A stretch of DNA of 64,000 bases from an uncultured Lachnospiraceae bacterium (GCA_910577275.1 CAJTMW010000007.1:1-64000); one strand, 5' to 3'; shown: positions 41,166 through 50,485, numbered from the stretch's first letter. The notes: generated from the letters alone by a model not told the origin. Program-made: numbers and translations.

Positions 41166-41560
41166 ACGTCCTTTCCGGCGGTATTCTCGGGCAGAACGTA
41201 GAATGTTCCTATCCTCCGCCTTTCCAAATCCAGCCATTTTCTCCTGTAGTTTCGTGAAATATGGCTGACACGCCGAAATCGGACAACGCCGAATATCAGT
41301 CCCGAACGGAACCCTGATTTCACTGCAAAATTATAAGTCTCTGATAGATACATTATAGGAAATCCATTCGCTCCTGTCAATAAGATATCGGATATTCACT
41401 TTATATTTTTTCATTTACCAAAGCCTATTATAACAATCAAATGATATCTCCAAAAGAAATCGGTTTTTCTTTACACTCTCTGACAGGTTCGCTATAATAA
41501 AACTGCACCACTTACAGAGATTGACAAAACCAAAGAATAGCCCAAAAGGTATTAAATTAT
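41166..41560. other. Intergenic region between ribF and the Rpn-like gene
   Basis: About 400 bases without a convincing gene. An in-frame upstream extension of the Rpn-like protein (to 41237) lacks family similarity. The part from 41340 to 41480 is AT-rich. The ribF terminator-like hairpin is at its right end. Confidence 0.5.
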
Positions 41561-41595
41561 GCAGGCGCACTGACACTTTCTGTCGGTGCGCCTGC
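41561..41595 (-). terminator. Strong hairpin after ribF
   Basis: GCAGGCGCAC / GTGCGCCTGC forms a perfect 10-bp stem, extended inside by GACA / TGTC. It starts 8 nt beyond the ribF stop codon. A mixed A/T stretch, not a clean T-run, follows on the minus strand. It probably ends the rimP-ribF operon. Confidence 0.7.
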
Positions 41596-41603
41596 ACTGC
41601 ACT

Positions 41604-42596
41604 TTAAAAAGGAACCTGACATTTTGCATGAAAGGCTCTTCCCTCCGCAATATCCCTCTCCATCTGCGCTTTCAGCTCCTCCACTCCGGCAAACCTCTGC
41701 TCCGGTCTTTTAAACTGCAAAAGCTCCGTCACAATTTCCCTTCCGTAGACATTCCTGTCGAAATCATAGAGGTAGGTTTCCACATCCACGGCGTCGGTGT
41801 CGTTTACCGTGGGCTTTCGCCCGATATTGGTGATTCCGGCATAGGTTTCCCCCTCCAGAAGTACTCTGGAATAGTATACGCCTTTGAGCGGCAGCAGCTT
41901 TTCTTTTTCCGGGTAAAGGTTTAACGTGGGCATGCCAAGCTTTCTTCCAAGCCTGCTTCCCTCCTCCACACGCCCTTCAAAGCTGTAACAGCGCCCCAGA
42001 AGCCTTTCCGCCATAGGCATGTCTCCCTGTTCCACCGCTTCCCTCACAAAGGTAGAGCTGATTTCCCTGTGGCCATAATAAAGCTTATCGATAATCTGAA
42101 CCTTATAGCCGTAAGTATCCGCCAGCTTTATCAAAAGCTCCTTATTTCCCTGCCCCTTATAACCAAAGGTCACATCCGCTCCCGCTGCCAGATAGGCCGT
42201 GTGCATCTGCTCCGCCAGATATTTTTTTACAAATTCCCCGGGAGGCGTTGCCGCTGTCTGCGCATTTAAAGGGAATTCAATTAATATGTCAATCCCCAGC
42301 TTCTCAAACAGCTTTCGCTTTTCCTGACGGGTCGTGATTTCCGCAGTACTGCCGCCTCCGAAGAAAACCGAAGCAGAAGGGTAAAAGGTAAAAACAACTG
42401 CTTTCCGCCCTTTTTCTTTCTGTTTCAGAATATGGGAAAGGAGCGTCGCGTGCCCCTTATGGATTCCGTCAAATTTTCCGATTGCAACCGCAGTCCCGGC
42501 CTGGCAAATACCGGCGTCAGCATCCTTCTTTGCAGCAACTGTCCCGGCGCCGCCCGCTTCCAGCCAAAATTCCGTTGTATTTTCAATGATTTCCAT
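41604..42596 (-). CDS. ribF: Bifunctional riboflavin kinase / FAD synthetase
   Basis: A 330-residue enzyme that makes FMN and FAD from riboflavin. The N-terminal adenylyltransferase has GKFDGIHKGH (about residues 41-50) and the ISSTFVREA segment (about 175). The C-terminal kinase (about 200-320) has GRVEEGSRLGRKLGMPTLNL and NIGRKPTV. It is the last gene of the rimP-nusA-infB-truB operon. In related genomes rpsO usually follows; here accessory genes intervene. Confidence 0.95.
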   Translation of the reverse strand: MEIIENTTEFWLEAGGAGTVAAKKDADAGICQAGTAVAIGKFDGIHKGHATLLSHILKQKEKGRKAVVFTFYPSASVFFGGGSTAEITTRQEKRKLFEKLGIDILIEFPLNAQTAATPPGEFVKKYLAEQMHTAYLAAGADVTFGYKGQGNKELLIKLADTYGYKVQIIDKLYYGHREISSTFVREAVEQGDMPMAERLLGRCYSFEGRVEEGSRLGRKLGMPTLNLYPEKEKLLPLKGVYYSRVLLEGETYAGITNIGRKPTVNDTDAVDVETYLYDFDRNVYGREIVTELLQFKRPEQRFAGVEELKAQMERDIAEGRAFHAKCQVPF

Positions 42597-42661
42597 CTTT
42601 CCTCCGTTTCCCGGCGCCCTGTCAAACCAGTTCCCTCATCATCCGCCAAAATCTGCCGTCG

Positions 42662-43672
42662 TCATCCGCACACATTATCCCCGGGAAGAAACATCTTCAC
42701 CGGCACATACATTTCCCTTTCCGCCTCGTAACGATAAATACCGTAAAAAACTCCCTGATGGTTATACATCCGCACCTCTCCGCCCGGAACGCCCCGGCTT
42801 TCCCCGGCGGCTCCGGCATTTCCCTTTTCCTTATCCGCCCCCGAAGCCGCCTCTCCTGCCGCTCTGGCATTCTCTGCTGCCTTGTCCTCCTCAAACGCCG
42901 ACACGTCCTCCGCCCGCAGCCAGTTCCCGTTCCTTAAGGCCTTAAATCCGGCTTCCCGGGCAGAAACCGCCGGCAGCGCGCGGAACATTTTCTCCACCGG
43001 AATCACAGCCTCTAAAAGAGTTCCCGCCTTTGCCATCTCCTCCAGCTTCTCCAGAGTAAGGGCATTCTCTATGCCGAATTCTCCCGCCTTTGTGCGCACA
43101 AGCTTTGTCATCACAGCGCCGCAGCCCAGGCGCTGCCCGATGTCATGGCAGAGGGTTCTGATATAGGTTCCCTTGGAGCACGCCACCCTTATGGTATAGC
43201 GGGGATGCTCCTTTTTCAGAAATTCCAGGGAGTAAACGGTTACAGGACGGGGCGTCCTCTCCACTTCCTTTCCCGCCCTTGCAAGGTCGCAGAGCTTCTT
43301 TCCTCCCACCTTCAGGGCGGAATACATGGGCGGAAGCTGTAAATATTCCCCCACAAATAGCGCCGCAGCCTTTTCCACATCTTCCGCGCTCACATCCGCG
43401 TCCTTTTTCTCAAGCACGGTTCCTGAAATATCCTGGGTGTCCGTGGTAATTCCCAGGCAAAAGTCCGCGACATATTCCTTGTCTTTGTCTGTCAGCATGT
43501 CGCAGAGCCTTGTCCCGTTTCCCAGACAGACAGGAAGAACCCCAACCGCGTCCGGGTCCAGGGTTCCTGTATGTCCGATTCTTTTCTGTTTGCAGATTCC
43601 GCGGAGCTTAGCCACCACATCGTGGGAGGTGTAGCCCGCTTCCTTATAAACGTTAATCATTCCATGGTACAT
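42662..43672 (-). CDS. truB: tRNA pseudouridine(55) synthase
   Basis: A 336-residue enzyme that makes pseudouridine 55 in the T-loop of tRNAs. The N-terminus INVYKEAGYTSHDVVAKLRG and the catalytic Asp motif GHTGTLDPDAVGVLP (about residues 34-48) are clear, as is the YTIRVACSKGTYIRTLCHDI segment. About 40 residues (260-299) form an Ala/Gly/Glu low-complexity insert just before the C-terminal domain, which is unusual for the family. It lies between nrnA and ribF. Confidence 0.95.
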   Translation of the reverse strand: MYHGMINVYKEAGYTSHDVVAKLRGICKQKRIGHTGTLDPDAVGVLPVCLGNGTRLCDMLTDKDKEYVADFCLGITTDTQDISGTVLEKKDADVSAEDVEKAAALFVGEYLQLPPMYSALKVGGKKLCDLARAGKEVERTPRPVTVYSLEFLKKEHPRYTIRVACSKGTYIRTLCHDIGQRLGCGAVMTKLVRTKAGEFGIENALTLEKLEEMAKAGTLLEAVIPVEKMFRALPAVSAREAGFKALRNGNWLRAEDVSAFEEDKAAENARAAGEAASGADKEKGNAGAAGESRGVPGGEVRMYNHQGVFYGIYRYEAEREMYVPVKMFLPGDNVCG

Positions 43673-43724
43673 GGTTTCTTATTCCTTTTCGCGCTTTCTG
43701 TCATTTCCGGACAGCCGCAGGTTC

Positions 43725-44684
43725 TCACTCCTTCTCCCGGAGCTGTTCCGCAATTCTTCCGGAAAGATTGTTGACAATGTCATGGAAAGTTCCCGGCATG
43801 GTTACGCCGGCCGCCCTCACATGGCCGCCGCCACCGAAAAACTCCGCAACCTTCGCCACATCTACCCTTCCGTTGGAGCGCAGGCTTACCTTGTACTCCA
43901 AAATATTGGTCTGGTACATGAAAATCGCGCACTCCACTCCCCGGGTATTCCGAAGCTGGTTGACAATTCCCTCCAAATCAGCCGGCACGGCACGGTAAAA
44001 ATCCATGGTCTTTTTGTCAACCATGCTGACCACGCATCTGCCGTCCATAAAGAGAATGCTCTCAAGGAGCGCCCTGCCCAGTATTTGGTTCTGGATATAA
44101 GTTTTTTCGTAAAAGGTCTCATCAATAAGCCTTGAAAAATCAAACCCGTAGGAAATCAGCTCCGCCGCTGCCTTCAAGGTATCCGGCGACGTGTTGGAGT
44201 ACTGGAAAACGCCGGTATCGTGCATCATGCCGATATAGAGCGCTTTGGCAATCTCCTCGTCTATCAGAGCTTTGTCCTCGATTACATTATAGATAAGTTC
44301 GCTTGTGGAGCTTGCCTTCGGCATTATGTAATTCACATCTCCGCTGCCCTTGTTGCTGATGTGGTGGTCGATATTCACAGTCTTTTTTGCTTCATCAAAG
44401 TATTTCTCCGCTCCGCCCAGACGCTCCTTCGAGGTGTCCAGAGCAATAAACAAATCAAAGACCTCCACATCCGTGGCAAAATCCGCATGAATCTCGTCAA
44501 GCCCCGCTATACAGGAAAAAATCTCCGCCGGCTTTTCAAGAAATACCTGCACCCTGCTTTCAGGGCACGCCTTTTTCAGATACAGGTATAGTCCCATGGC
44601 CGACCCCACGCAGTCGCCGTCCGGTCTTACATGGCCGCCGATGCCAATGGTTGCCGCTCCCCTTGCTTCTTCACAAATATTCAT
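43725..44684 (-). CDS. nrnA: DHH family oligoribonuclease / pAp phosphatase
   Basis: A 319-residue phosphodiesterase that degrades short RNA oligomers and dephosphorylates 3'-phosphoadenosine 5'-phosphate. Metal motifs are GHVRPDGDCVGSA (about residues 16-28), a lone Asp in FIALDTSKE (about 81) and DHHISN (about 106). The DHHA1 domain ends with GGGGHVRAAG. In Firmicutes it takes the place of the missing Orn. It lies between rbfA and truB. Confidence 0.94.
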   Translation of the reverse strand: MNICEEARGAATIGIGGHVRPDGDCVGSAMGLYLYLKKACPESRVQVFLEKPAEIFSCIAGLDEIHADFATDVEVFDLFIALDTSKERLGGAEKYFDEAKKTVNIDHHISNKGSGDVNYIMPKASSTSELIYNVIEDKALIDEEIAKALYIGMMHDTGVFQYSNTSPDTLKAAAELISYGFDFSRLIDETFYEKTYIQNQILGRALLESILFMDGRCVVSMVDKKTMDFYRAVPADLEGIVNQLRNTRGVECAIFMYQTNILEYKVSLRSNGRVDVAKVAEFFGGGGHVRAAGVTMPGTFHDIVNNLSGRIAEQLREKE

Positions 44685-44778
44685 AACCCTCTCCTGTCAT
44701 ACACTGTTTCCGGCTGTTACCGCTATATGCCGACGTTCCATTCCCGCGGGAAAGGAAACGGATTTATGACGCGCGCAT

Positions 44779-45165
44779 TTACGCCTCGTCTTCCTCCGCA
44801 TCCCCGTCCGCTTCCCCGCCGGTGACCTGGTCAATCAGTTTCGACATTCTCACGCCGTATTCGATAGACTGGTCGCCGATGAAATGAATTTCCGGCGTGT
44901 TGCGTAAATTTATTCTGGACGCCAGCTCCCTGCGGATAAAACCTTCCGCATTTTTAAGCCCCGAAATGGTATCCTTCTGCGCCTTTTCATCCCCGTAAAC
45001 GCTAATCCACGCCTTACAGGTCTTTAGGTCCGGGGCTACCTCAACGGAGACCACAGATGTAAGAGGGCTGATTCTGGGGTCTTTTAACCCGCCCCTTATT
45101 ATCTCAGCCAGTACTCTTTGCACCTCTCCGTTAATGCGGGTATTCTTCACACTGTTTTTTCTCAC
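44779..45165 (-). CDS. rbfA: Ribosome-binding factor A
   Basis: A 128-residue 30S maturation factor that binds near the 5' helix of 16S rRNA. The segment INGEVQRVLAEIIRGGLKDP (about residues 11-30) is the family signature, and the C-terminus IHFIGDQSIEYGVRMSKLID is typical. A 13-residue acidic tail follows. Translation starts with GTG, overlapping the infB stop (GTGA). Confidence 0.95.
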   Translation of the reverse strand: MRKNSVKNTRINGEVQRVLAEIIRGGLKDPRISPLTSVVSVEVAPDLKTCKAWISVYGDEKAQKDTISGLKNAEGFIRRELASRINLRNTPEIHFIGDQSIEYGVRMSKLIDQVTGGEADGDAEEDEA

Positions 45166-48100
45166 CTTGGAACCTCCACCATAATATAGGCCTCCACGAT
45201 ATCAAGCTCCTGCATCTGGTCGAATCCGTCAAATACAAGACCGCACTCAAATCCGGCCTTCACCTCTTTTACATCGTCCTTGAAACGCTTTAAGGAAGCC
45301 AGTTTTCCTTCATAAATAAGCCCGTTATTTTCCTTTTCTCCCGGCCTTGTAATGCGAATCTTGCAATCTCTCTGGAAAATACCGTCAAGCACATAGGAGC
45401 CTGCAATATTTCCCACGGCGGACGCCCTGAAAATCTGCCTTACCTCCGCATGGCCAATCACCTTTTCCTCGAAAATCGGGTCCAACATACCCTTCATGGC
45501 CGCTTCAATGTCGGCAATCGCCTGATAAATTACTCTGTATAATTTAATATCCACGCCTTCCCTCTCCGCAATGGCCTTTGCCATGGCGTCAGGACGGACG
45601 TTAAAGCCGATAATAATCGCTGACGACGCGGAAGCAAGGGATACGTCGGATTCGTTGATGGCGCCCACGCCTCCGTGGATGCACTTCACCACTACCTCCT
45701 CGTTGGAAAGCTTCATAAGGCTCTGTTTTACCGCCTCCACGCTTCCCTGTACGTCCGCCTTTACAATGATATTGAGCTCCTTCAAATTGCCCGCCTGAAT
45801 CTGGTTGAAAAGGTCGTCTAAGGACATCTTTGCCTTGGTCTCCTCAAGCATCTTCTCCTTGTTCTGGGCAAGATAGGTCTCCGCATAGGACTTGGCCGTC
45901 TTGTCGTTTTCATGGGCGATAAACACTTCTCCGGCGCTGGGAACGTCGGAAAGGCCGAGAATTTCCACAGGTGTGGAAGGCGTCGCTTCCTTCACCCTTC
46001 TGCCCTTGTCGTCAATCATGGCTCTTACCTTGCCGTGGCTGGCGCCTGCGGAAATAAAGTCTCCCACATGCAGCGTACCCTTCTGCACCAGCACCGTAGC
46101 CACAGGCCCGCGCCCCTTATCAAGCTCGGCCTCAATTACAAGACCTCTTGCCTGCCTGTTGGGGTTGGCCTTGAGCTCCATGATTTCCGCCGTAAGCAGA
46201 ATGGTCTCAAGCAGCGTTTCAAGCCCTTCTCCCGACTTGGCGGATACGGGGACAAACTCCGTGCTTCCGCCCCAGTCCACGGGAATCAGCTCGTATTCGG
46301 TCATTTCCTGTTTTACCCTGTCAACGTTGGCGCCGGGCTTATCAATCTTGTTCACAGCAACGATAATTTCAATCCCCGCCGCCTTCGCATGGTTGATTGC
46401 CTCCACCGTCTGAGGCATAACGCCGTCGTCCGCCGCCACTACAAGGATTGCAATATCCGTGGAGTTGGCGCCGCGCATACGCATTGCCGTAAACGCTTCG
46501 TGTCCCGGCGTATCCAGGAAGGTAATTGTCTGATTGTTAATATTTACAGTATACGCGCCTATATGCTGCGTAATACCTCCGGCTTCCTTATCCGTCACGT
46601 TTGTCTTACGGATTGCATCGAGAAGGGAGGTTTTACCGTGGTCAACATGGCCCATAACACAGATGACAGGGGGTCTTGTTTCCAGAGCCTCCTCCTGCTC
46701 GTCGTCCTCCTTCAGGAGCTCCTCGATAACGTCAACCTTTTCTTCTCTTTCGCAGATAATATCATACTCAATAGCGATATTTTCCGCATCCTCAAAGGAA
46801 ATATCGGAGTTTACCGTCACAATCTGCCCCTTAAGGAACAGCTTCTTAATAATAACGGAAGGCTGCAGCTTCATCTTGTCGGCAAGCTCCTTGATGGTCA
46901 GCGAATCGGGAACGGTAATCACCTTGATTTGCTCCTCCACCACTTCTACCGCCTTCTTCTCGGGCTTAATGAATCTTCCCGCTTTGTTTTTGTTCTTTAC
47001 TGCTGCGTCCTCATCCTCATAGATGAAGTCCTTCCTGGACTTTTTATCCTTCTCCTGGCTGATTCTGCGCTTTTCCTCGTCTCGGCGCTTCTCATCCTTA
47101 ACCGGGGTTTCCGCAGAGAAACCCTTACCCGGCTTTTCGGGCCGTCTAAATCTATTATCCTGCCCCTGGCCGCCTCTCTCGCTGCGGTTATTATTTCCGC
47201 CAGTCCTGTTATTATTCCTTTCAGCGCCATCCCTGCGGAAATCAGTTTTGCCAGCCGGAGCGCCCGGACGGCTAACGCCATCGGGCCTTCTTTGCGTATT
47301 TCTGTTATTACGCTCTCCCTGGCTTCTTTCGCCCTGATTTCTCGGCGCATTTCCCTGTGTCCTTTCATTTCTCTGGAATCTGTCCTCTCTACCGGCAGGT
47401 CTTTGTCCGCCGGCTTCTCTCCCGGCAGGACGCTCGCCCCGCATCTGGTTATTCCTGTTTCCGCCTTCGCCTCTCGCCGGTCTTTCCGCGCACATATCCT
47501 GTCCCTGACGCTGCGCATCCGGCCTTGCCGGTCTTTCAAAGCGTTCCGCAGACTCTGTGCGGGCAGCCGCCCTGACCTCTCTTTCCGCCTGCGCCGCCTC
47601 AGTTGCGCGCGCTGCCTGCGCCTCCCTCTCGGCGCGGGCCGCTTCCTCCGCCCGTGCTGCCTGTGCTTCTCTCTCGGCGCGGGCCGCCTGGGCGTTCCTC
47701 TGCTGTCTTTCCATTTCCATCCTTCTTGCCGTCTGCCTGAAATCCGACTGCATACTTTCCGGCATGGAAGGGGCTGTCAGCGGACGGATGATTTTGTGGG
47801 GCGCCTCCTGTCTGCGGGCTCCCTGTCCCTGATTCTGAGGCTGTCCCTGCCTTCCGCCGCCTGCCGGCCTGTTTCCCTGACGGTTTCCCTGTCCCTGGGG
47901 CGCCCTGCGCTCGCCCGAAGGACGCTGCTGTCCCGGAATGTTACTGTTGCGGGGATTGCTCACAACGATAATTTTCTTTTTCTTTTTGGGCTGCTCGCCG
48001 CCCGCCGCCGGTCTCTGCTCCCTGCCGTTCATGGCATTGCCATTTGCAGCAGGACCGTTTGCTGCCGGTTCGGACTTTGCCGCCTCAGGCTTTGCGCCGG

Positions 48101-48449
48101 CTGCTTCCGGCTTTCCTGACTCCGAAGCCGCTGCTTTTACACCGGCTGCCCCCGGCTTTGCTGGCTCTGAAGCCGCTGCTTTTGCACCGGATGCCTCCGG
48201 CTTCGCACCGGCCCCTTCCGGCTTCCCTGACCGGGTTCCTTCCGGCTTTGCGCCGGCCGCAGCTACCGCCTCGGGCTTTGCCGCCGGTTTTGCCTTTCCG
48301 AAAGCCTTTCTGACCATTTCCGCCGCCTCCTCCTCGAGAGAGCTCTGCGCCGCCTTTACTTCGATTCCTTTATCCTGCAGAAAAGCAATGATTTCCTTGC
48401 TTTGCTTTTCCATTTCCTTTGCTATTTCATGCACCTTTATTTTGGCCAT
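45162..48449 (-). CDS. infB: Translation initiation factor IF-2
   Basis: A 1095-residue GTPase that places initiator tRNA on the ribosome. An IF2_N domain lies at the start (about residues 1-50). Then comes a very long low-complexity stretch (about 50-500) with Ala/Lys/Pro/Glu repeats (such as GAKPEGAGAKPEA), Arg/Gly/Asn/Gln-rich stretches and an Ala-Glu-Arg repeat region. The G domain has GHVDHGKTSLLDAIR (about residue 600), DTPGHEAF and NKIDKPGAN. Domains II, III and IV follow. Bacillus IF-2 is about 716 residues, so this one is some 380 longer, nearly all in the linker. Confidence 0.97.
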   Translation of the reverse strand: MAKIKVHEIAKEMEKQSKEIIAFLQDKGIEVKAAQSSLEEEAAEMVRKAFGKAKPAAKPEAVAAAGAKPEGTRSGKPEGAGAKPEASGAKAAASEPAKPGAAGVKAAASESGKPEAAGAKPEAAKSEPAANGPAANGNAMNGREQRPAAGGEQPKKKKKIIVVSNPRNSNIPGQQRPSGERRAPQGQGNRQGNRPAGGGRQGQPQNQGQGARRQEAPHKIIRPLTAPSMPESMQSDFRQTARRMEMERQQRNAQAARAEREAQAARAEEAARAEREAQAARATEAAQAEREVRAAARTESAERFERPARPDAQRQGQDMCAERPARGEGGNRNNQMRGERPAGREAGGQRPAGREDRFQRNERTQGNAPRNQGERSQGERNNRNTQRRPDGVSRPGAPAGKTDFRRDGAERNNNRTGGNNNRSERGGQGQDNRFRRPEKPGKGFSAETPVKDEKRRDEEKRRISQEKDKKSRKDFIYEDEDAAVKNKNKAGRFIKPEKKAVEVVEEQIKVITVPDSLTIKELADKMKLQPSVIIKKLFLKGQIVTVNSDISFEDAENIAIEYDIICEREEKVDVIEELLKEDDEQEEALETRPPVICVMGHVDHGKTSLLDAIRKTNVTDKEAGGITQHIGAYTVNINNQTITFLDTPGHEAFTAMRMRGANSTDIAILVVAADDGVMPQTVEAINHAKAAGIEIIVAVNKIDKPGANVDRVKQEMTEYELIPVDWGGSTEFVPVSAKSGEGLETLLETILLTAEIMELKANPNRQARGLVIEAELDKGRGPVATVLVQKGTLHVGDFISAGASHGKVRAMIDDKGRRVKEATPSTPVEILGLSDVPSAGEVFIAHENDKTAKSYAETYLAQNKEKMLEETKAKMSLDDLFNQIQAGNLKELNIIVKADVQGSVEAVKQSLMKLSNEEVVVKCIHGGVGAINESDVSLASASSAIIIGFNVRPDAMAKAIAEREGVDIKLYRVIYQAIADIEAAMKGMLDPIFEEKVIGHAEVRQIFRASAVGNIAGSYVLDGIFQRDCKIRITRPGEKENNGLIYEGKLASLKRFKDDVKEVKAGFECGLVFDGFDQMQELDIVEAYIMVEVPR

Positions 48450-48471
48450 TCCACTACCTCCGTCTCATGCC

Positions 48472-48777
48472 TTATGATTCTTCCAAACGTTTCATGATAT
48501 TTGCCGCCATTCCCTCGTCCGTAACAGCCACAGATGTTCTCATTTCCCTGCCGATTGCCCTGCCGAGCTGTTCCTTGTCGGAATAAAAATAAATCGGCGT
48601 ATTATAAAAAGCACACATATTGGTAAACTTTTTTTTGGTGTTATCAGAGGCGTCGTTTCCGATTATCACCATTGCCGCCCTGCCCTCTTTGACCGCTTTT
48701 TCCGTGGAGAACTCGCCGCTTTTCAGATTCCTCCCTTTCGCTGCCAGCCCTAAAAGGGATAATACTCTGTCATTCAT
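48472..48777 (-). CDS. ylxQ: L7Ae/YlxQ family ribosomal protein
   Basis: A 101-residue protein of the L7Ae/L30e/S12e family (YlxQ). The motif LGLAAKGRNLKSGEFSTEKAV is the family start, and FTNMCAFYNTPIYFYSDKEQLGRAIGREMR the C-terminal RNA-binding part. It probably binds kink-turn RNA, role unknown. The ATG at 48777 overlaps the end of ylxR by 8 nt; an upstream in-frame start at 48810 lies inside ylxR. Confidence 0.92.
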   Translation of the reverse strand: MNDRVLSLLGLAAKGRNLKSGEFSTEKAVKEGRAAMVIIGNDASDNTKKKFTNMCAFYNTPIYFYSDKEQLGRAIGREMRTSVAVTDEGMAANIMKRLEES

Positions 48778-49039
48778 GAATTGCCGTAAACTCCTTTTCC
48801 AGATTGTCATACACTTCGTTTGGAATACTCATTTTGAAAGACCGTTCCAATCCCTTACTCTTTCGCGCTTTCAAAAGACACTCTCTTTCCTTACAAAGAT
48901 AAGCACCTCTTCCGTTCTTTTTGCCTGTTACATCCAGCACAATTTCATCCTCCGGCGTTTTCAGAATGCGCATCATTTCTTTTTTATTTCTCATTTCTCC
49001 GCATCCGATGCACTGCCGCATGGGGATTTTCTTTGCCAT
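48770..49039 (-). CDS. ylxR: YlxR (DUF448) RNA-binding protein
   Basis: An 89-residue protein with the family motifs PMRQCIGCGEMRNKKEMMRI (about residues 5-24) and GRGAYLCKERECLLKARKSK (about 43-62). Members affect nucleic-acid binding and in Clostridia also RNase P. It lies between nusA and ylxQ in the conserved order. Confidence 0.94.
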   Translation of the reverse strand: MAKKIPMRQCIGCGEMRNKKEMMRILKTPEDEIVLDVTGKKNGRGAYLCKERECLLKARKSKGLERSFKMSIPNEVYDNLEKEFTAIHE

Positions 49040-49049
49040 GAAATCCCCC

Positions 49050-50447
49050 CTATTCCTTTATATCTTCGGCGGCTTCCGGGTATTCTTCCGAATCCTCGTA
49101 ATCTTCAATTTCTTCCTCGTATTCCTCTTCGCCGGAAGCTCCTTCGGCGTATTCGCCGCCGTCTTCTATATATTCACCGCCGGAAGTTCCTTCGGCATAT
49201 TCGCCGCCGTCGTCCTGCGCATACTCATCCTCAAAGCCTTCCCCGGCATACTCGCCGTCCTGCGCGTAACCGCCGTCAGGGCCTTCCTCCCCGTATTCCT
49301 CCACATAGCCTTCGGAATATTCCGTCTCTGCGCCGTATTCGCCGTCCTCGTAATCCTCGTCGTATTCGTCATACTCATCCAGATAATCTTCATAACGGAA
49401 GCCCGGAGCATCCTTGGCCTGGGTCTCGCTCTTGATATCAATCTTATAGCCTGTAAGCCTTGCCGCCAGCCTTGCGTTCTGCCCCTCCTTGCCGATGGCA
49501 AGGGAAAGCTGGTAATCGGGCACCACCACCTTGGCCGTCTTTTCGTCCGGGTCGGCGAACACCGCCACGATTTTCGCCGGTGAAAGGGCGTTCTGAATCA
49601 GGTTGCCCGGATTTTCATCCCAGTTGATAATGTCGATTTTCTCTCCCCGAAGCTCCTCCACAATGGAGTTTACCCGGACGCCGTTCAGTCCCACGCATGC
49701 GCCTACCGCGTCAACGTTGGGATTGTTGGACTTCACCGCCATCTTGGTTCTGCTTCCCGCTTCTCTGGCGATGCTCATAATCTCCACCGTGCCGTCGCGG
49801 ATTTCTGTAACTTCCGCTTCAAACAGCCTCTTTACCAGCTCCGGGTGGGTACGGCTCACTAAAATCCTTGGGCCCTTGGGCGTGTTCTTCACCTCCAGGA
49901 TATATACCTTAATCCTCTCCGTGGGCCGGAACACTTCGCTCTTTACCTGCTCGCTGTCATTTAAGATACCGTCGGCTTTACCTAAATTTATGCTGATATT
50001 TCTTCCAATGTAACGCTGTACAATGCCCGTTACGATATCCTTTTCCTTCTCAAAATACTGGTTATAGATAACGCTTCTTTCCTCCTCGCGGATTTTCTGG
50101 AGAATCACGTTCTTTGCGTTCTGTGTTGCAATCCGGCCGAACTCCTTAGACTTAATCTCCACATGGATAATATCGCCGGGCTGTGCGTCCGACTTGATTT
50201 CCCTGGCATCTTCAAGCGATATCTGAAGGCAGTCGTCCTCCACTTCCTCCTCTACCACTTCCTTTTCCGCATAGCAAAGGAAATCGCAGGTTTCCCTGTT
50301 GATTTCAACCCTCACGTTATCAGATTTGCCAAAATGATTCTTGCATGCCGTAATCAGAGAATTTTCGATTGCCTCAAAAAGCGTTTCCTTGCTGATTTCC
50401 TTCTCCTTTTCCAACACATCCAATGCTTCCATTAATTCCTTGTTCAT
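49050..50447 (-). CDS. nusA: Transcription termination/antitermination protein NusA
   Basis: A 465-residue protein with an N-terminal RNA-polymerase binding domain (1-130), S1 (about 135-200) and two KH domains (about 205-345, with GACVGLNGVRVNSIVEELRG and AIGKEGQNARLAARLTGYKI). The last about 115 residues (350-465) are a strongly acidic Tyr/Glu/Asp/Gly-rich tail with repeats such as GGEYAEG, not normal for Firmicutes NusA, which ends near residue 350-370. It follows rimP, and a hairpin in the operon leader may be subject to control. Confidence 0.96.
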   Translation of the reverse strand: MNKELMEALDVLEKEKEISKETLFEAIENSLITACKNHFGKSDNVRVEINRETCDFLCYAEKEVVEEEVEDDCLQISLEDAREIKSDAQPGDIIHVEIKSKEFGRIATQNAKNVILQKIREEERSVIYNQYFEKEKDIVTGIVQRYIGRNISINLGKADGILNDSEQVKSEVFRPTERIKVYILEVKNTPKGPRILVSRTHPELVKRLFEAEVTEIRDGTVEIMSIAREAGSRTKMAVKSNNPNVDAVGACVGLNGVRVNSIVEELRGEKIDIINWDENPGNLIQNALSPAKIVAVFADPDEKTAKVVVPDYQLSLAIGKEGQNARLAARLTGYKIDIKSETQAKDAPGFRYEDYLDEYDEYDEDYEDGEYGAETEYSEGYVEEYGEEGPDGGYAQDGEYAGEGFEDEYAQDDGGEYAEGTSGGEYIEDGGEYAEGASGEEEYEEEIEDYEDSEEYPEAAEDIKE

Positions 50448-50485
50448 TTTCCTTATCCTTTCCGCCCTTTATTTTCTTATCGGGG

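Noticed and set aside
45912..48119. A 735-codon open frame on the plus strand opposite infB
   Set aside because: It is antisense to the unmistakable IF-2 gene. Its length follows from the low-complexity, biased codon use of the IF-2 linker, it has no family motif, and it lacks a ribosome binding site.
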